This document shows positions 12,905-16,986 of a stretch of DNA of 16,986 nucleotides, piece by piece. The position numbers and the translations under genes are program-made. Numbering within the stretch: position 1 is the first letter of the stretch; the number at the start of each line of letters is the position of its first letter. The notes under the pieces were generated by a model. The model was given only the letters and a program-made list of their open reading frames with translations, did not search any database and was not told the origin of the DNA. Source of the DNA: Candidatus Equinaster intestinalis. Its GTDB lineage: Bacteria; Bacillota_A; Clostridia; Oscillospirales; Acutalibacteraceae. The stretch lies in the NCBI GenBank assembly GCA_018065375.1, contig JAGHTJ010000009.1, forward strand, positions 1 to 16,986, in the 5' to 3' direction.

Positions 12905-13171
12905 TTATATTACAAATTCTTCGCAGTTGCCGAATTCAAGAATATCGGCTATTCTCTTGCAAGTATACCAATTGCGATAATTCGCGTTTTATTGATTGGT
13001 TTCGTTTTTTAATTGATTTATTCTTTTAGATATATCAAAATGTTGTGCAATAGCCAACGGTAACAGAGATACTATATTCATTACCACAATAACTCTCCAA
13101 TCAAATCCAAATTTAGACAAGGCCAATACTCCAACGATTTTCAAAACGCCTCCAACTGGAACAAAAAGCAA
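12905..13171 (-). pseudogene. Remnant of a membrane protein gene at the locus boundary
   Basis: A reading frame encodes about 60 residues with two hydrophobic segments (LLLLFVPVGGVLKIVG and IVVMNIVSLLPLAIA) and a basic tail ending ISKRINQLKNETNQ, then TAA at 12989-12991. The same frame continues for 27 codons (ending RIADILEFGNCEEFVI) to TAA at 12905-12907. No ATG and no ribosome site are visible; the first possible start is a TTG. Just before it, in another frame, is the hydrophobic VIIIIT, as if one base had been lost or gained. I do not recognise the family. Most likely the decayed 3' end of a polysaccharide-locus gene; a short real protein is possible. Confidence 0.4.
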
Positions 13172-13197
13172 GAGTAATAATTATAATTACACTTAAA

Positions 13198-14700
13198 TCA
13201 CTTGTTTTTTAATAAAATTTTAATAAAATTTTTTGACTCTTTTAATGTAGTTTTATCGAAAACAAAAACAAATATCGTAGTTATTATGGAGATACAAATT
13301 GTAAATATAAGTGACCAATAAATCCAAGAACCCCAACTAACAATTTTAACCTCTAAAATGCGTGAAACAACGCAAGAACCGCCGATTAATAGCAACGATA
13401 AAACTAATCTAACAAAAGATTTAATATTAGATACACCCAAAATATGCTTATTTGAATAGTAGATAGTATCAATACACCTCCATCCTAACGCACAGAGCAT
13501 ACCAATAACAACACCGCAAATCCCCCATAGTTTAGTGCATAAAAGTCCAACCGTAATACTTATTGCTGCCTCTATTACTGCTCTCCATTTTGTTTCTTTA
13601 AAATGTCCAGCCGCATTTATCAACGAGCTTCCCGGCAATTTCAAAATATAAAACGCCGATGCCAACGTAAATATAATTGCAAATACCGGATACTCGTAAT
13701 TAATATCTGCATTTAATGTATACAATTTAACAAATGGAATAATTACCAGTGCTGTAACTGAATACACAATTGCAACAACTGCAAAGAAAACCATTTCTAA
13801 CATACCGTATGCTTTCTTTGTTGTCTCGGCGTAATCCAATGCTATACTTTTTCCTAAATACGGAGTTAAGGCAGTACTCAAATTTGCGCAAATAGTTTGC
13901 AATCCTGTAAAAACAACATTGTACACTGAAAAAATGCTTGCAGCTTCCAATCCCACCATACTGGATAAAATCAACGTTGGACAACCAACCGATGCAATTC
14001 CGGCAAACTGATGTACCATCGCATCATTTCGTTTTTGAACAGCCAAATAATTAGGCGGCATTTTCTTGAAATCAGAATATTGGGGATATTTCTTTTTAAC
14101 ATACCACAAAAGCAAAAAAGCGCGGCACACATACGAAAGTGTAATTGCAAGTTGCACAACAATTACGCTTGTTCCAATATTTATAAGAACAAACGAAAGC
14201 ACTATACCAAAAAGTATACTTATCGCCTGAACAACATTACAAATATATACTCTCTGATCCGAATACAACAGAGACCGACAACTACCAACTGCGAAAAATT
14301 CCGAAGCACCATACATAAAAATCACAAACAACAAGCATGAAATAAAGGCATAACTTCTATTTGAATTTATCAGTGTAGGATAAACGGCAGCAACAACCAA
14401 TGACACGATGCAGTAATAAAATCCACATTTAGTAAACACATTATTTGTTGAATGCAACATACCCTTAACAGTCCGCACATCATTGTTTGCCATCGGCAAA
14501 TATAAAGCTTGAGTGGTAGCAGTAGCTATTCCGGCACCAACCAAACTTATATATGTAACGATAGTCTTACCCGTAGTCACAATACCGTTAATTTCAGAAC
14601 CGTAGTGAGTAATTATCAATGACGGAATTATTAGATCCATTAATATATTCAAGCCTTGTGGCAATAAGCTTGTAAAAATATTTGATAAAAACTTTTTCAT
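13198..14700 (-). CDS. wzx: Wzx-like polysaccharide flippase
   Basis: A 500-aa membrane protein with about 12-14 hydrophobic helices, of the MOP/MVF superfamily. It begins MKKFLSNIFTSLLPQGLNILMDLIIPSLIITHYGSEINGIV-like (first ~40 residues), the usual start of Firmicute capsule and teichoic-acid flippases, where the G-x-E-x-x-G loop follows helix 1. The role is to move undecaprenyl-linked repeat units across the membrane. The ATG at 14700 overlaps the stop of the Wzy-like gene (ATGA), with GAGGA just upstream, so it is translated as part of the glycosyltransferase-wzy-wzx operon. Like its neighbours upstream it is very AT-rich. The symbol is functional, not a sequence-specific orthologue call. 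Confidence 0.85.
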   Translation of the reverse strand: MKKFLSNIFTSLLPQGLNILMDLIIPSLIITHYGSEINGIVTTGKTIVTYISLVGAGIATATTQALYLPMANNDVRTVKGMLHSTNNVFTKCGFYYCIVSLVVAAVYPTLINSNRSYAFISCLLFVIFMYGASEFFAVGSCRSLLYSDQRVYICNVVQAISILFGIVLSFVLINIGTSVIVVQLAITLSYVCRAFLLLWYVKKKYPQYSDFKKMPPNYLAVQKRNDAMVHQFAGIASVGCPTLILSSMVGLEAASIFSVYNVVFTGLQTICANLSTALTPYLGKSIALDYAETTKKAYGMLEMVFFAVVAIVYSVTALVIIPFVKLYTLNADINYEYPVFAIIFTLASAFYILKLPGSSLINAAGHFKETKWRAVIEAAISITVGLLCTKLWGICGVVIGMLCALGWRCIDTIYYSNKHILGVSNIKSFVRLVLSLLLIGGSCVVSRILEVKIVSWGSWIYWSLIFTICISIITTIFVFVFDKTTLKESKNFIKILLKNK

Positions 14701-15950
14701 AAATCCTCTTTTAACATATTATTTTTTGTTTCTTTTTTTATTCTTTCAATATTAAAAAGCAACGAAGGGATTACTAAAAATATGGCCATTCCAGATGTTG
14801 TGCCAATTAAAGGGTTAAATATTCCGTAGACAATTATGCATATAAATATCGGCATATATTGTTTTATGCTCCCCGTTTCGCCAAAAAACATCTGATTCTT
14901 CTGGTTAGCAAAAAATTCTTTTAGCAATAATACTAAAAAAACAATTCCTACTATTCCGTAACGAGCCGCAAAATCAAATACTTCAGAATGCATACCTACA
15001 CGAGTATATTCGGCATCATACACCATGCCGACCCCAAATATTGGCACACGGCAGAACGTTTTTACGCTCAATATGTATCTATCAATTCTACCAGAAAGCG
15101 TTTCACCGCCTCCACCGGAAGAGTAAGAGAATAAATCTTTTAATCTTGTTTGATAAAATTGGTTAATTCCGGAGATATTACTTACTAAATCGCCTATGTA
15201 ATCAATAAATAATATAAACAATACCAATAACATAAATCCCAAAAATATTGCCAAAAGCTTTGACTTTACCGATTTAAGTTGTACATAATAGAAAAAAGCA
15301 ATTATGCCAATACACAAAGCAATAAGATTTATAAAGGAACCCGCCGTAATTACATATACCGAATTAATAACAATCGCAGCAATAGCCAAAATCTTATAGA
15401 AAATATTTTGAAAATTTTTCAAAATATAGCATGCCATTATTATTAGTATAACACTTGCAAATACCGTTCCTATAGTTCCTATATTAGTTAATTTATACTT
15501 ATCATATGTTACGCCGCCTGTTACGTATTTTTGGACGTTTGGATCCTCGATAAGTGCTTTTATATTAACTATTGCCACATAAGATTGCAAAATAATAAAC
15601 CATTTCCACAAAAAGTCCAAGCTATTATCGTTAGTTCTTTGAACAAAAACAATCATAGGAAAATAGAATAATATATTGGCAAAAAGATTACCTATTTTCG
15701 TAGTATCCGATGCTCTATAATAAGATACTGCCATATACAGGCTTAACACGAGTAGCAGCAATACAGAAACATTAACATCCGGGATATTTCTTCCAATGGC
15801 AAAAGCACACAAAAAAGCACACAAAATAATGACTATACCCAAATTCATATTTTTTGAATAATAAGGAAGAATCATCAGTGAACAATAGAAAAAAATTAAT
15901 AACTTCTCAATTGCAATTCCGAGATTAAATGTTTTTAACGATTTCTTCAT
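14697..15950 (-). CDS. wzy: Wzy-like O-antigen/capsule polymerase (O-antigen ligase family)
   Basis: A 417-aa membrane protein with about eleven hydrophobic helices and one larger external loop (about residues 255-320). The loop contains LSGRIDRYILSVKTF, PIFGVGMVY and MHSEVFDFAARYGIVGI, which correspond to the R-x-Y...GxG...H(N/S)-x-x-L/F-D...Y-G-I-x-G pattern of the O-antigen ligase/polymerase family. It joins repeat units into a polysaccharide on the outer face of the membrane. Low sequence conservation is normal for Wzy. It overlaps both neighbours by 4 nt (ATGA), with GGAG about 10 nt before its start. In a genome that appears Gram-positive, a capsule or exopolysaccharide polymerase is more likely than an O-antigen ligase. 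Confidence 0.82.
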   Translation of the reverse strand: MKKSLKTFNLGIAIEKLLIFFYCSLMILPYYSKNMNLGIVIILCAFLCAFAIGRNIPDVNVSVLLLLVLSLYMAVSYYRASDTTKIGNLFANILFYFPMIVFVQRTNDNSLDFLWKWFIILQSYVAIVNIKALIEDPNVQKYVTGGVTYDKYKLTNIGTIGTVFASVILIIMACYILKNFQNIFYKILAIAAIVINSVYVITAGSFINLIALCIGIIAFFYYVQLKSVKSKLLAIFLGFMLLVLFILFIDYIGDLVSNISGINQFYQTRLKDLFSYSSGGGGETLSGRIDRYILSVKTFCRVPIFGVGMVYDAEYTRVGMHSEVFDFAARYGIVGIVFLVLLLKEFFANQKNQMFFGETGSIKQYMPIFICIIVYGIFNPLIGTTSGMAIFLVIPSLLFNIERIKKETKNNMLKEDL

Positions 15951-16984
15951 TCAGTTACACTCCGTTGCTTTTGGGGATTAATAGTATTTAAATTAACACC
16001 ACAAAATAATTTTTCATACTTATTATACATTATTTCACATCTATAATTTTTGTTGTAAATGTCTTCACAACCATCCTGCAATAATTTATACTTATCTGCA
16101 TCCATGCATTGCAATACTTTTTCTGCTATATTTTCAGCGTTTCTTTCGATAAAAAATCCATTATATCCATCATATAAAATTTCAGGGATGCCTCCGACTT
16201 TTGTTGCCAATATAGGAATATTAAGACTCATTGCTTCCAATAATGATATTGGTATTCCTTCCATCAATGATGGCATAATCAAAATATCAAATAAATCAGA
16301 CATAATGGCCTTGACATTATCGACAACACCCAAATATTCTACAGAACAATTTGAATTTTGATTTGTTAATGTGCTAAAATCAAAATTATCAACATTTTCT
16401 CCAACCAAAACAATTTTTACGTTTTGAGAAACATTAGATAAATACTTAACCGCTTCCAACAAATATTTATAACCTTTATGATTATTTAGCACACCTACAA
16501 AGCCTATTTTAAATGTTCCTTTGTCTAAAACATGTTTTTTTGCCACCACATCGACACCATTTTGAATCGCATGTGAATTGATATTGAAAACTCTCTGATA
16601 ATACCTTGCGCACTCATTTGAACACGAAATAAATGTACATTTTCTACCGATTTTTTTAAATAATACTTTATAAAAAAATCTTACGAATAATTTTTCATCA
16701 CTGTACACATGCCCGTGAAAAACAACAAAAGTATTTTTGGGACACCTTCCAAACATACCTATAACAGCCGGGCAATGACAAATCAATATAATTTCAGATT
16801 CAGGATTTTGTAATGCTATCTCATTTACTGCTTTAGATATATTTCGTCCTGTAATTATATTAGGAATAAATCCAATTTTTTTCCTAATATAATAAACCCG
16901 AGAATTTAATGAATTAGCCAAATGATTGGTTTCTTCATTCTCGATTCCCATTATATAGACTATATTTCCCTGTTCCATTTCCAT
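15947..16984 (-). CDS. Glycosyltransferase family 4 protein (may continue past the window)
   Basis: At least 345 aa of a GT-B glycosyltransferase. The C-terminal nucleotide-sugar domain is clear: IQNGVD (140-145), GFVGVLNNHKGYKYLLEA (161-178), the E-x7-E motif at Glu242 and Glu250 in EGIPISLLEAM, then GGIPEIL. The N-terminal half (acceptor domain) is shorter than usual, though ICHCPAVIG and VVFHGHVY resemble GT4 strands. It adds one sugar to the lipid-linked repeat unit at the cytoplasmic membrane face; the sugar is unknown. An ATG at 16984 and another at 16978 are possible starts, but the ribosome site lies outside the window, so the true start may be upstream. It is the most upstream visible gene of the operon and overlaps wzy by 4 nt. 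Confidence 0.85.
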   Translation of the reverse strand: MEMEQGNIVYIMGIENEETNHLANSLNSRVYYIRKKIGFIPNIITGRNISKAVNEIALQNPESEIILICHCPAVIGMFGRCPKNTFVVFHGHVYSDEKLFVRFFYKVLFKKIGRKCTFISCSNECARYYQRVFNINSHAIQNGVDVVAKKHVLDKGTFKIGFVGVLNNHKGYKYLLEAVKYLSNVSQNVKIVLVGENVDNFDFSTLTNQNSNCSVEYLGVVDNVKAIMSDLFDILIMPSLMEGIPISLLEAMSLNIPILATKVGGIPEILYDGYNGFFIERNAENIAEKVLQCMDADKYKLLQDGCEDIYNKNYRCEIMYNKYEKLFCGVNLNTINPQKQRSVTE

Positions 16985-16986
16985 TT

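Noticed and set aside
12851..13012. Plus-strand hydrophobic frame ending ...IAIIRVLLIGFVF
   Set aside because: No ATG or ribosome site, and it overlaps the promoter of the HTH-LicC operon; probably the shadow of the minus-strand remnant.

Overview
The window looks like a piece of a Clostridia chromosome, probably a gut Oscillospirales/Ruminococcaceae-type anaerobe. This is inference from strong AGGAGG-type ribosome sites, sigma-A promoters with 17-nt spacers, an L-box lysine riboswitch, PyrR and the gene families present; no taxonomic marker is in the window. It holds one tRNA gene, twelve protein genes with recognisable families, one small protein of unknown function, one probable gene remnant at 12905-13171, and a large amount of readable regulatory DNA. 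No transposase, integrase, CRISPR array or rRNA was seen.

Left part (1-3303): trmB (minus) is divergent from a tRNA-Leu(UAG) gene. Between the tRNA promoter and the tRNA lies a structured ~196-bp insertion that starts with a copy of the first 22 nt of the tRNA. After the tRNA come a terminator and a GAA-loop palindromic repeat. Next is a long AT-rich leader with a possible promoter, an inverted repeat and a possible three-way-junction RNA fold. It leads to a 137-aa protein of unknown function, followed by a membrane acyltransferase-like protein.

Middle (3318-7850): an NhaC-superfamily transporter is preceded by a complete lysine riboswitch, a terminator and a promoter, so it is called as the lysine transporter LysW. 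Upstream is a translationally coupled SGNH-hydrolase/pyrR pair. A divergent fucO-like iron alcohol dehydrogenase has its own strong promoter.

Right part (7851-16986), all on the minus strand: two tandem paralogous nucleotidyltransferase-fold proteins (PF14907-like), an APC-family permease, and a winged-helix/LicC-like nucleotidyltransferase fusion. The fusion gene sits behind a perfect-consensus promoter surrounded by five TGTTCA half-sites. Beyond a junction with a broken ORF lies the 3' part of an AT-rich surface-polysaccharide operon: glycosyltransferase, Wzy-like polymerase and Wzx-like flippase, joined by 4-nt ATGA overlaps.

Reading them together: the right part suggests a Wzx/Wzy-type capsule or exopolysaccharide locus next to a LicC/permease pair that may supply a small substituent, possibly an amino-alcohol, for decorating the polymer. 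The most unusual features are the TGTTCA promoter array with its HTH-NTase gene, the tRNA fragment duplication with structured insert, the uncharacterised leader RNA and small protein at 1388-2019, and the promoter nested in a terminator ahead of the paralogous nucleotidyltransferase genes.
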